Shown: positions 14,480-22,300 of the stretch, in pieces
Position numbering within the stretch: position 1 is the first letter of the stretch
How the letters are laid out: every line of letters starts with the position of its first letter
Source: Sulfotelmatobacter sp049792875
Lineage (GTDB): Bacteria; Acidobacteriota; Terriglobia; Terriglobales; Acidobacteriaceae
Assembly (NCBI GenBank): GCA_049792875.1
Contig: JBARBI010000159.1
Coordinates: forward strand, 1-25,412
Direction of reading: 5' to 3'
DNA length: 25,412 bases
Position numbers and translations under genes: made by a program
The notes under the pieces: model-generated
Databases searched by the model: none
The model's input: the letters and a program-made list of their open reading frames with translations, nothing else
What the model was told of the DNA's origin: nothing

Positions 14480-15439
14480 TTACACCGGCACCGCAACGTT
14501 CTCGATGAGTTCTTTCAGAACCTGATCGGACTGCTCGGACTTCCTCAGCGTTGAGGCGTAGAGGCCGTTCACGACCACACGGTGAGCGAACACGGGAACG
14601 ACGAGCGGCTTGATGTCTTCCGGAGTGCAGAAGGTGCGGCCTTCGAGGAAGGCCATGGCCTGCGCGGCGCGGTACAGTGCTTGTGATCCACGCGGTGAGA
14701 CGCCCAGCGACAGGAATTCTGACTCGCGCGTGCGGCGCACAATCTCGAGGGCATAGGTTACCAAGGACTCGTCCACGCGAATCTGCTTCACGGCCTGCTG
14801 CATCTCGAGCACATCCGCGCCGGAGAGTACGGGGCGGAGCTCCTCAAGGTGCGCGGCGCCTGCTTCGGAGCGCAGGATCTGGCGCTCGGACTGAGCGTCG
14901 GGATACCCCATGCGCACGCGCATCAGGAACCGATCGAGTTGCGATTCGGGCAGAGGATACGTACCGTGATGCTCGACCGGGTTCTGCGTCGCAATCACGA
15001 GAAAAGGTTTCGGCAACTCGTAGGAATGCGCGTCCACGGTGACCTGGCCCTCGTTCATAGCCTCGAGCAGCGCGGACTGGGTCTTCGGCGTGGTGCGGTT
15101 GATCTCATCGGCCAACAGAACGTTGGTGAATACGGGGCCGCGCTTGAATTCGAACTCCTGTTCCGCAACCGAATACACGGAAATGCCGAGAACATCGGAG
15201 GGCAGCATGTCGCTGGTGAACTGCACGCGTTGAAAGGTGCAATCAATGGCGCGCGCCAGCGCTTGTCCGAGCGTGGTCTTGCCCACCCCGGGAACGCCTT
15301 CAATCAGTAGGTGTCCACGGGCGAAAATGCTGACCAGCGCGAGGCGGACGACGTCATCCTTACCGCGAATCACGCGGCGGAGAGCCTTTTCCAGTTCGGC
15401 GGCTTTGTGAGAAACGGCGATGGCGGTCTCAGGCGACAT
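14480..15439 (-). CDS. MoxR family AAA+ ATPase
   Basis: A chaperone-like AAA+ ATPase that usually activates partner proteins carrying VWA domains. Visible motifs are Walker A G-V-P-G-V-G-K-T (about residues 48-55 from this start), Walker B V-L-L-A-D-E-I-N-R, sensor 1 in A-T-Q-N-P, and the arginine-finger region L-P-E-S-Q-L-D-R-F. ATG 15439 is used; a GTG at 15463 would add 8 residues. Neither has a clear ribosome site. The 319-residue length is normal. MoxR genes normally precede a DUF58 gene and VWA genes; here the next gene downstream is DUF4149, and no DUF58 is present. A VWFA-related gene lies 2.4 kb further on, but it is a secreted acidobacterial-type protein, so partnership is unlikely. 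Confidence 0.94.
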   Translation of the reverse strand: MSPETAIAVSHKAAELEKALRRVIRGKDDVVRLALVSIFARGHLLIEGVPGVGKTTLGQALARAIDCTFQRVQFTSDMLPSDVLGISVYSVAEQEFEFKRGPVFTNVLLADEINRTTPKTQSALLEAMNEGQVTVDAHSYELPKPFLVIATQNPVEHHGTYPLPESQLDRFLMRVRMGYPDAQSERQILRSEAGAAHLEELRPVLSGADVLEMQQAVKQIRVDESLVTYALEIVRRTRESEFLSLGVSPRGSQALYRAAQAMAFLEGRTFCTPEDIKPLVVPVFAHRVVVNGLYASTLRKSEQSDQVLKELIENVAVPV

Positions 15440-15484
15440 TGTTTCGATTCTACTATCGGGCACGGAGAGGGCGGAGTTACCTAC

Positions 15485-15636
15485 GTCATGCGGCTAGCAG
15501 CTTCTAGCTGTTCCGAAACCTGACGCATCGTTTATATGCTCCCCGTGAAAGAACGTCCGTTTCACACCTGCTTGCAATCGCTTCGCGCTTCCCCGCAGGG
15601 CCTAGCAAAGCTAGGAGCTAGCAGCTTGAAGCTCCT
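15485..15636. repeat. Intergenic palindromes of GCTAGCAGCTT type
   Basis: The string GCTAGCAGCTT occurs twice in this gap (near 15490 and 15617). The right copy lies in an inverted repeat, AGGAGCT at 15613-15619 with AGCTCCT at 15630-15636, which ends at the htpX stop codon. CCTAGC/GCTAGG at 15601-15615 forms a second, overlapping hairpin. They could end the htpX transcript but have no T-run. Confidence 0.45.
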
Positions 15637-16499
15637 CACTGCATAAACTCCGCGGGCCTTCCGGTCAAACGCTCGATGCGCTTGGCGATCGGGGGATGGG
15701 TCGAGAACAGGTTGCCGAAGTTCATTCCCAGCAACGGCTGAATGATGAACAGGTGCGCCGTGGACGGGCTGGCTTGCATGGGCACGCGACGCGAGTAGGC
15801 GTCGAGCTTCTGCAAGGCGCTGGCCAGAGCATAGGGATTGCCAGTGAAGTGTGCGCCGGTGGCGTCGGCTTGGTACTCGCGCGAGCGGGAGACAGCCAGC
15901 TGAATCAGCGTCGCGGCGATCGGAGCAACGATCAGCATGACGAGAGCGGCCAGACCGCCTCCGCCGCGACGGTCGCGGTCTCCGCCTCCGTAGCCGCCGA
16001 AGAGCATGGCCCAGCGTCCCATGCTGGCGAGCATGGTGATGGCGCCTGCGAGGGTCGCTGCTACGGAACTGATCAGGATGTCACGGTTGTTGACATGGCC
16101 GAGCTCGTGCGCGAGCACACCTTCCAACTCTTCGTCGTTGAGCAAGCCGAGAATGCCGTGGGTGACGGCGACCGAGGCGTGGCTCGGATTGCGTCCGGTG
16201 GCAAACGCGTTGGGCGACTCCGACGGGATCACATAAATCTTCGGCATCGGGATGCCGATTTTCTGTGTGAGGCGCTCGACGGCTGCGTAAGCGCGCGGCA
16301 ATTCCTCGCGCGTGACGGGCTGGGCTCGGTATGCGGCCAGCGCGATCTTGTCGGAGAAGAAATAGGAGACGAAGTTCAAGACAGCGGCGAAGGCCAGAGC
16401 CAGGAACATGCCATTCTGGCCGCCGAAATAGCGGCCGAAGAACATCAGAAGCAGCGTCATCGCGGTCAACAGGAACGCGGTCTTAAACATGTTTCCCAT
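15636..16499 (-). CDS. htpX: HtpX membrane zinc metalloprotease
   Basis: Membrane quality-control protease of family M48. It has two N-terminal membrane segments (about 5-21 and 30-48) and the zinc motif H131-E-L-G-H135 in V-L-A-H-E-L-G-H-V-N-N-R-D. Two further hydrophobic stretches follow the active site, and the third zinc ligand is the Glu of S-R-E-Y-Q-A-D-A. Upstream, P-N-A-F-A-T-G is the conserved substrate-groove segment. The C-terminal S-T-H-P-P-I-A-K-R-I-E-R-L matches the family end. Length 287 aa is typical. In many bacteria htpX adjoins lemA; here they are 5 kb apart on the same strand. No clear ribosome site precedes the ATG. Confidence 0.96.
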   Translation of the reverse strand: MGNMFKTAFLLTAMTLLLMFFGRYFGGQNGMFLALAFAAVLNFVSYFFSDKIALAAYRAQPVTREELPRAYAAVERLTQKIGIPMPKIYVIPSESPNAFATGRNPSHASVAVTHGILGLLNDEELEGVLAHELGHVNNRDILISSVAATLAGAITMLASMGRWAMLFGGYGGGDRDRRGGGGLAALVMLIVAPIAATLIQLAVSRSREYQADATGAHFTGNPYALASALQKLDAYSRRVPMQASPSTAHLFIIQPLLGMNFGNLFSTHPPIAKRIERLTGRPAEFMQ

Positions 16500-16904
16500 A
16501 AATTTGGTGGTGCTATCTCATTGGATGTTACGCCGAGTGGGGCGATGCAACGGGGCTCGCTCTGGAAAAATTTGCTTTTGAGGAGGGGTACGCCCCTCCG
16601 GTCCTTGGAATCATGGGGTTAGCGGAGAACCAGTGAAAAATAATGAGACTCGAACGATTTGCGGGTAAAGTATTCTAAAATAAAGAGTTAAGCCTCCCCT
16701 GCAATTCTAGCAGCTCATCATTCATCGGTGGGGTTGGGACGTCAAGGGCTGGGATCACCGGGCGTACACCCGATCCGTGTCCTTTGGGGCTAAAGCCCTC
16801 TCGAAGACATGGCTGGACGGCAGCGCTGAAAGCGGTGCGCCACCCCTGGCGAGACGCCTTGGGAACAATCGGCGGGCCACTGGCGCCAGTATCTTCCTTG
16901 CGGA
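16500..16904. other. Repeat-bearing intergenic region of about 405 bp
   Basis: No credible gene. It holds a perfect 7-bp hairpin (GGAGGGG at 16582-16588, CCCCTCC at 16593-16599, loop TACG), a GGGCTAAAGCCC palindrome (16788-16799), and several GC-rich inverted segments between 16815 and 16895. The right part abuts the stop of the carboxypeptidase-like gene and could include its transcript end; the left part should hold the htpX promoter. Confidence 0.5.
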
Positions 16905-18296
16905 TTACGCTTTTTGCGCGTCGCGTTTCAGGGCGCGCTGGAGCGTTTGGTCCATGGCGGCTTTGGTTTGTTCGTATTCCTGCTGCGAGATGCGGCCCTG
17001 CTTGTGCTCGACTTCGAGCTGAAACAGTTCTTCTTTCAGTCCTTCGAGCAGCATGGACGTCGAGCTTTGCGGTGCTGACGGCTGAGGACGAGGCGCGCTT
17101 GGACGCACTTCAGAGCGGGCTTCCACCGGGGCCGCTGCTTTTGGACGGGTCTCCTTGGCGCGGACTTCACGCACCGCCGGAACTTCCACGAGTTCGTAGT
17201 CTTCTTCGTCCTCTGCCTCGACGCGGCGACTCTTCACCATGGGGCGTCCTGCGCGGTTGGCGGCCTGCTGCCGGGTGGCAACGTACGCTCCGCCACCGAC
17301 CATGGCGAGAGCAACGCCGCCCAGGATGTACCAGCGATATTTCTGCAGTGGATCGGGAGCGTCGATGGGCGGGCCGAGGCCACCGCCAGGACGATTGTCT
17401 CCTCCACCCCCGCCGCCACCGCCGGCGCTAGGCTGTCCGGCGTTTTCCTGGCGTGCCTGCAGCGTGCCTTCCCCGGAAATCTTGAAAGCCAGCGACTGGC
17501 CCACCTGCGCTCCGGAAGCCACCTGCACATTGGCGTCAGGCTGCTGGGGATCGTTCATGGGCTGGAAATTCGTGCCAGAGGCTGCGGAGAACTCCATCGA
17601 CTTGGGCACGATGGCGACGAAGTGTTGGAGAGAATAGACGCTCTTGGGATCGATGTTGGCGTTGCCGGTATAGGGAAGTGAGTAGGCGACCTGGAATTCA
17701 GTAGTGCCCGGGCGCAGCGGGAAAAGGAAGGCGTAACGGGTCTTCTTGTCGTCTTCGGGTACGGGCGCGGTATTGAGGGGATTGCCGTTCGCGGTCATGG
17801 CCGAGCTTTCGACGATCTTGGCGCCCTCCGGCACGTTGAACTCGAGATTGCGCTCATTCATCTGCGTGCGTGGAGGCTTGGACGAGTTCTGCACAGCGAA
17901 CTGGCGCATGACTTCAAGCTGTCCTTGTTCGACCTGAACCCGCATGATGTCGGCAACGACTTCGATGCCGTCCACTTTCTTGCCCACGTCGAAGACCTCG
18001 ACTTCCACAGAAGTAGTTCCTGGAGGGGCCATGCGGTGATAGGTGACGCCCTCGTGAATGGCGCGGACCAGGTGTGGTCCCTGGGCATCGAGCTTGAAGG
18101 AGAAGTTTCCCTTGGCATCGGCCTTGGTGCGGCCAGCTTCTTCCATGCCTTGACCCAGACTGAGCAGGACGACCTCGTCGCCCGCAGCGGGCTTGCCGGT
18201 GGTGGAGTTCTTCACGGTCCCGGTCAAGGTTTGGGCGGAGGCGAGGGAAGCGAGGAGGATCGTCGTGAGGGCGAGAGAGATCAGGGAGGGGGCCAT
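16905..18296 (-). CDS. Secreted/membrane carboxypeptidase-regulatory-like protein with C-terminal SHOCT-like helix
   Basis: A 463-residue envelope protein. I start it at ATG 18296, where a signal peptide begins (ending A-S-A-Q-T-L-T-G). An ATG at 18419 overlaps the upstream stop (ATGA), but the added 41 residues are encoded by what looks like an intergenic repeat. After the signal come a carboxypeptidase-regulatory-like beta domain (about 22-105; G-T-V-K-N-S-T-T-G-K-P and later K-G-N-F-S-F) and a second beta-rich region to about 280. A Gly run precedes one membrane helix (about 325-347). A charged, Pro/Ala-rich cytoplasmic linker ends in a helix resembling SHOCT domains (L-E-V-E-H-K-Q-G-R-I-S-Q-Q-E-Y-E). 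It is last in the ccm block; a role in cytochrome maturation is only inferred from position. Confidence 0.8.
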   Translation of the reverse strand: MAPSLISLALTTILLASLASAQTLTGTVKNSTTGKPAAGDEVVLLSLGQGMEEAGRTKADAKGNFSFKLDAQGPHLVRAIHEGVTYHRMAPPGTTSVEVEVFDVGKKVDGIEVVADIMRVQVEQGQLEVMRQFAVQNSSKPPRTQMNERNLEFNVPEGAKIVESSAMTANGNPLNTAPVPEDDKKTRYAFLFPLRPGTTEFQVAYSLPYTGNANIDPKSVYSLQHFVAIVPKSMEFSAASGTNFQPMNDPQQPDANVQVASGAQVGQSLAFKISGEGTLQARQENAGQPSAGGGGGGGGDNRPGGGLGPPIDAPDPLQKYRWYILGGVALAMVGGGAYVATRQQAANRAGRPMVKSRRVEAEDEEDYELVEVPAVREVRAKETRPKAAAPVEARSEVRPSAPRPQPSAPQSSTSMLLEGLKEELFQLEVEHKQGRISQQEYEQTKAAMDQTLQRALKRDAQKA

Positions 18297-18326
18297 GAAC
18301 TTATCTTGAGGCAACGCTTGAGTTGC

Positions 18327-18385
18327 CAGGCGCGGGCTTGCATAGGTCCTTCGCTGGGCAAACTGCGCCCATTTCAGGATGACAA
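18327..18385. repeat. Interspersed repeat-like segment between the CcmI-like and carboxypeptidase-like genes
   Basis: On the minus strand the segment contains GTCATCCTGA (18374-18383) and AGCGAAGGACCTATGCAAG (18337-18355), words that resemble a widespread intergenic repeat in soil bacteria. It lies between the stop of the CcmI-like gene and the signal-peptide ATG of the next gene, so it is probably untranslated leader rather than coding. Confidence 0.45.
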
Positions 18386-18415
18386 TGTAAGAGGATTTCA
18401 AAATTTGCATTCTTT

Positions 18416-18715
18416 TCATGGTCTCGCTTTTCTGGGCGCCACGGCGGCATTTGCTTCGAGGCGCGCGATTTCGGCCAGGAGGGTGGCGGCTTCGTCCTGC
18501 AGGGACGCTTTCAGCGACTGATAGTCAACTTCGGGCATTTTGCCCGCTTTAAATTCGAAGTTCAGGTCGCGGAGATTTTCGTAGACGGCGTCCTTGCGCT
18601 CGCGCAGGTACGAGGCGCGCGTCTTCTCCGGGCCAAGATAGAAGGAACTGGGAAAGAAAATGTAAAACAGCGCCGCGGCGGTCGCCAGAAGACAGCAGGC
18701 CAGTTCGAAGCTCAT
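18416..18715 (-). CDS. Small CcmI-like membrane protein
   Basis: A 99-residue protein with one N-terminal membrane helix (about 3-22), then a charged helical tail: Y-L-R-E-R-K-D-A-V-Y-E-N-L-R-D-L-N-F-E-F near 35-54, and D-Y-Q-S-L-K-A-S-L near 63-71. This pattern matches the N-terminal part of CcmI, a subunit of the CcmFHI heme-ligation complex; the large periplasmic TPR part is missing. The ATG overlaps the ccmH stop by 4 nt (ATGA), so translation is coupled. An upstream in-frame extension to 18880 lies inside ccmH in another frame and is not used. The ccm context supports the call. Confidence 0.8.
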   Translation of the reverse strand: MSFELACCLLATAAALFYIFFPSSFYLGPEKTRASYLRERKDAVYENLRDLNFEFKAGKMPEVDYQSLKASLQDEAATLLAEIARLEANAAVAPRKARP

Positions 18716-19203
18716 AAGTCGGTCTCCTCGCGAGCCCTGTCGCGGAATTGCTCCAGTTCGGCGCCGCGCACAGGGCGCAGGCCATCGGCAATCGCCGGGG
18801 CGGGGCGGTTCTTCCAGGATCGGATTACCATGACCACGATGCCGAGGCCCAAGGCCAGCGCGACGAACGGTACGATCCACGCGGTGCGGTCAAAACCAGT
18901 TGTGGTGGGGGCGGCGAGGACAGTGGGTCCGTACTTTTGCACGAAGGCTTGCTGGACCAGGCTGTCACTGTCGCCGCGGGTGACGGCGGCCATCAGTTCG
19001 TTGCGCATGCCGTCGGAGTCGGGGCAACCGACGTGATTGCATTCAAGCAGAATCTGGTTGCAGCTGCAGATGCACATCAACTGGTGGCCGATTTCGCTGA
19101 AGCGCGTGGCCGGATCGCCGGCGCCAATTAAGGCGAACACGGCGAGACAGAGCAGGCCGCAGTGCAGCCAGCGGCGGAGAATTTGTTTTGGTCTCGTCAT
19201 CAT
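18712..19203 (-). CDS. ccmH: CcmH-like cytochrome c maturation protein with atypical cysteine motif
   Basis: CcmH/CycL proteins reduce or present apocytochrome cysteines for heme attachment outside the membrane. This one has a signal or anchor helix (about 12-27), a short helical domain, and a C-terminal membrane helix (about 105-128). The usual L-R-C-x-x-C site is replaced by L-M-C44-I-C46-S-C48, with two more cysteines at 55 and 60 (L-L-E-C-N-H-V-G-C). The start is one of two tandem ATGs at 19203/19200; a TTG at 19248 would add a repeat-derived stretch. It lies between ccmF and the CcmI-like gene and overlaps the latter by 4 nt. The redox pair is unclear because no two cysteines have C-x-x-C spacing. 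Confidence 0.87.
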   Translation of the reverse strand: MMTRPKQILRRWLHCGLLCLAVFALIGAGDPATRFSEIGHQLMCICSCNQILLECNHVGCPDSDGMRNELMAAVTRGDSDSLVQQAFVQKYGPTVLAAPTTTGFDRTAWIVPFVALALGLGIVVMVIRSWKNRPAPAIADGLRPVRGAELEQFRDRAREETDL

Positions 19204-19434
19204 TTCGTTTAGCGAGTCTGTGCCGTCCCTTGGGGACTCGGTTCCCAATTTTCTGAGCCTACCCGGCAGTTCCGTGCCGGGCTTTCACATTCCAACATGC
19301 TTGCGATTCAAACCAACCGGGCTGCGCCCGGTGGACAACCGAGGGTGGCTGTCCCCACATTTAACGATCCCCACGGCTACTCTCCCCACAGCCACTTTCC
19401 GACACGCTTAATGTCCCGCAACTGCCCTACATTC
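19204..19434. repeat. Palindrome-rich spacer between ccmF and ccmH
   Basis: About 230 bp break up an otherwise tight gene block. Visible hairpins are CCCGGCA/TGCCGGG with a 6-nt loop (about 19262-19281) and CCGGGC/GCCCGG around TGC (about 19317-19331). Further right are repeated GTGGCTGTCCCCAC-like words. They look like inserted intergenic repeats; the operon may still be read through. Confidence 0.5.
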
Positions 19435-21486
19435 CTAATCGCCGGTTACGATCGCTGGTTGCTCTATCAGCCTCGCTGCGGGAACGCGGACGGTTGCCGG
19501 GGCGTTCGGGACCAGCGCCAGGGCAGTTCCGACCAGGATGATCCAGACACCGACCCATACCCACATCACCAGCGGGTTCAAATGCGCTTTGATGATGGGC
19601 TGTCCTTTCTCGTTTTGGCCTTCGTAAACCAGGTAGAGATCCTCTTTGAAAGTTGACCGGATACTGGGTTTGGTGGAGGCCTGCTGACTGGCCTTGTAGA
19701 ACAGGCGCTGGGGCGTTAGCGTGTCAATTTTCTTGCCGCCCTGGTAGATGTCCATGATCGCCCATTCGCTGGCATAATTCGGGCCGTCGTCCTGGGTGTA
19801 GGAACGGCAGACGAGCTCGTAGTCTCCGATGGTCATCTTGTCGCCGTAGCCCAGGCCATTCCCGGCTTCTTTATCCAGGTTGAAGGCGGAACCGGCGAAT
19901 CCGATGATGATGACCACCACACCGAAATGGACGATGTAGCCGCCGTAACGGCGCGTGTTGCGGTGCGTGAGCTGGACCATGGACGCGAACATGCCCTGGC
20001 CCGTGTGCCCGGAAATGACTTTACTCCCGCGGTAGTATTCGCTGGCGATGGTGAGCGCGACCAGCACCGACAGTCCGATGGCCATCAGCGAATAGAAATA
20101 AGAGACGTCCTGCCAGGGACGCATGCCGAAGGGCGATCCCCAGCTTGGGGGCGAGATCATGAGGAACGCCATGACCACGACCGCGCCGATGCTGGGCCAC
20201 ATGAAATTCCGTTTGATGCTGTCGAAGGAAGTCTTGCGCCATGCCAGCAGTGGGCCGACCGCAGTCAGGATGAGGAGCAACAGTGCGACCGGAATCGCTA
20301 CCCGGTTATAAAAAGGTGCGCCCACGGTAACCTTGTTGCCTTGCACGATCTCGGAGATTTTGGGGAACCAGGTGCCCCAGAGCACGGTGAAGCAGAGCAG
20401 CACAAAGAGAAGGTTGTTGAACAGGAAGCTCGACTCGCGGGAAATCAGGGACTCGAGTTTATGCTCGCTGCGGAGGTGCTCCTTGTTCTTGACAAAGAAG
20501 AAAACGAAGACGGCAAAAGTGATGCCCAGGAAGTAGGCGAACCAACTGCCGATCGACGACTGCGCGAAGGCGTGGACGGAGGCGATGATGCCGCTGCGAG
20601 TGAGGAATGTGCCGAGAATCGCCAGCCAGAAGCTGAAGAAGACCAGCCACATGTTCCAAACCTTCAGCATCCCGCGCTTCTCCTGCATCATGACGGAATG
20701 CAGGAAAGCGGTGCCGACAAGCCAAGGCATCAGCGAGGCGTTTTCGACCGGGTCCCATCCCCAGTAGCCGCCCCAGCCGAGCACGGAATAAGCCCAGTGC
20801 GCGCCGAGGAAGATGCCGCAGGTGAGGAATCCCCAGGTGACCATGGTCCAGCGGCGGGTGATGTGAATCCATTTCTCGCCGGGATACTTCATGATCAGCG
20901 CGCCCAAGGCGAACGTGAAGGGAACCGTGAATCCAACGTAGCCCAGGTACAGCATGGGCGGGTGGATGACCATCTCGGTATATTGCAGCAGCGGATTGAG
21001 GCCGCTGCCGTCGGCGCGCAGCGGGCCCTCGAGCAGCCCGAACGGGTTCGCCGCCACATTCACCAGCAAGAGGAAGAAGATCTGTACACCGGCGAGAACG
21101 ACGGATGCGTAAGCGAACAAGCGTGGATCCGTCTTGTAGCGCAGGCGAAGAACGAAGCCGTATCCGGAGAGCAGCAGCGACCAGAACAGCAGCGAGCCCT
21201 CCTGCCCGGACCACAAGGTGGCGAATTTGTAAGGACCGGGCAGATCACGATTGCTGTGGTGAAAGATATAGGCGATGCGGAAATCGTCACGGAAGGCAGA
21301 GACGACGAGAGCGATCGCAGCCAGAAGGACCGCACCGAAAACGACAACGCCGGCGCGGCGCGCGGTCTCGCCCATGCGCTCCCAACCGGGGTCGCCTGGA
21401 AAGAAGAGGGCCACAAGGCCGACTCCGAACGAATAGATGCTCAACGCCAAGGCGAGGAGCAAGGCAAAACTGCCAATTTGCGCCAT
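19435..21486 (-). CDS. ccmF: CcmF, heme lyase subunit of cytochrome c maturation
   Basis: Large polytopic membrane protein that attaches heme to apocytochromes c in system I. ATG 21486 is used, since the protein then begins with a membrane helix; a TTG at 21501 has no support. About 14 or more hydrophobic helices are visible. The tryptophan-rich heme-handling motif W-G-G-Y-W-G-W-D-P-V-E-N-A lies at about 238-250. Conserved P-I/H-P-P-M-L-Y-L-G-Y-V-G precedes it, and G-T-F-L-T-R-S-G and S-V-H-A-F follow. A C-terminal periplasmic domain (about 540-640) and a last helix finish the 683-residue chain, normal for CcmF. ccmH and a CcmI-like gene follow. ccmA-E are not in the window. Confidence 0.96.
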   Translation of the reverse strand: MAQIGSFALLLALALSIYSFGVGLVALFFPGDPGWERMGETARRAGVVVFGAVLLAAIALVVSAFRDDFRIAYIFHHSNRDLPGPYKFATLWSGQEGSLLFWSLLLSGYGFVLRLRYKTDPRLFAYASVVLAGVQIFFLLLVNVAANPFGLLEGPLRADGSGLNPLLQYTEMVIHPPMLYLGYVGFTVPFTFALGALIMKYPGEKWIHITRRWTMVTWGFLTCGIFLGAHWAYSVLGWGGYWGWDPVENASLMPWLVGTAFLHSVMMQEKRGMLKVWNMWLVFFSFWLAILGTFLTRSGIIASVHAFAQSSIGSWFAYFLGITFAVFVFFFVKNKEHLRSEHKLESLISRESSFLFNNLLFVLLCFTVLWGTWFPKISEIVQGNKVTVGAPFYNRVAIPVALLLLILTAVGPLLAWRKTSFDSIKRNFMWPSIGAVVVMAFLMISPPSWGSPFGMRPWQDVSYFYSLMAIGLSVLVALTIASEYYRGSKVISGHTGQGMFASMVQLTHRNTRRYGGYIVHFGVVVIIIGFAGSAFNLDKEAGNGLGYGDKMTIGDYELVCRSYTQDDGPNYASEWAIMDIYQGGKKIDTLTPQRLFYKASQQASTKPSIRSTFKEDLYLVYEGQNEKGQPIIKAHLNPLVMWVWVGVWIILVGTALALVPNAPATVRVPAARLIEQPAIVTGD

Positions 21487-21692
21487 GTGGGAGAACCCCA
21501 ATGTATTTTTTCAGAAAGCCACGGTCGAGGCAACCGGAACAAGGTAGAAACATGGTACCGGTAGGACATTGGCAGGTCGGACAAGGGCCTGCGGCCGGGT
21601 GCCGAGATCAACTGGGTACTCGACCCCGAGGAGAGGCCAGTCGAACATCGACGGCCGCGGCTCGGCCACCAGGCTTTGCCAGCGAGATAGCC
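21487..21692. other. Spacer between the DUF2934 gene and ccmF
   Basis: About 205 bp, GC-rich, on the leading side of ccmF. I see no repeat, RNA gene or clear promoter. The ccmF promoter should lie here unless it is read from the DUF2934 gene. Confidence 0.4.
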
Positions 21693-22043
21693 CTACGCGG
21701 TCTGCTGGTGATAGCGTTGGCGAACCTCGCGCTCCGCAGCCAACCAGTCCTCGGTTTCGTGGCCTGATTCAAAACCACGGCGCTCGGAGAGCAGGTAAGC
21801 GAGGCGGCGAATCTCATCGTCCAGGTTGATGGGAACAAGATTGGCGCGCGGCTCTGTTCTGACGATTGCCGGTTTTCGGACTGTCTTTCGCCTTTCGGTC
21901 TTTGGAGCTTGCGTCATTTTGGTATCCCGTATCGCTGCCGATGTTGTTTCTGGCCCGACACCGGAATCGGACTGCGGGACGCTGGTCGTGGAAATGGTTT
22001 CTTGGGTGTCAATGCCTGCCTTGGGAGCCTTGGGTTTGGCCAT
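21693..22043 (-). CDS. DUF2934 domain protein
   Basis: A 116-residue cytoplasmic protein. The ATG at 22043 has AAGGAG about 9 nt upstream; an earlier in-frame start lacks this. The first 75 residues are low-complexity, rich in Pro, Thr, Ser and Lys, and likely disordered. The last 35 form the DUF2934 helix-turn-helix-like motif: I-R-R-L-A-Y-L-L-S-E-R-R-G-F-E-S-G-H near the middle, then D-W-L-A-A-E-R-E-V. DUF2934 proteins are small and common in soil bacteria; no function is established. It is divergent from the MFS gene and may share a regulatory region. Confidence 0.88.
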   Translation of the reverse strand: MAKPKAPKAGIDTQETISTTSVPQSDSGVGPETTSAAIRDTKMTQAPKTERRKTVRKPAIVRTEPRANLVPINLDDEIRRLAYLLSERRGFESGHETEDWLAAEREVRQRYHQQTA

Positions 22044-22300
22044 AACGGGATACTCCTTGCATATTCCTAAATTTAGAAAGGATTGAATTTGTTGATGAAT
22101 GAACAACATGTACTTTGCCCCTGCAAATTTGCGGTTGCTATTAATGTTTGGCTTGCGGAGTTGACTCTACTATAGCGCTTACGAGCCTGTGGAAGGAGGG
22201 AACTTGCACAAAAAAATGCGATCGAGGGATGCAGAATTCCGAAAAGGAACATCACACTGATCAATAGGGATGCGTCTTTGCCATAGAATGTGGGGACGGA
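22044..22300. promoter_or_regulatory. Divergent promoter region, DUF2934 gene and MFS gene
   Basis: About 257 bp, visibly more AT-rich than the genes beside it. TTGACT at 22161-22166 is a good -35 match for the plus strand, but the spacing to a -10 box is not convincing. On the minus strand TATAGT (about 22169-22174) could serve as a -10 box for the DUF2934 gene. No operator repeat is evident. Confidence 0.4.

Noticed and set aside
19927..21564. Long (545-codon) plus-strand open frame opposite ccmF
   Set aside because: It mirrors ccmF codon bias (charged, low-complexity product, no domain), and ccmF is certain on the other strand.
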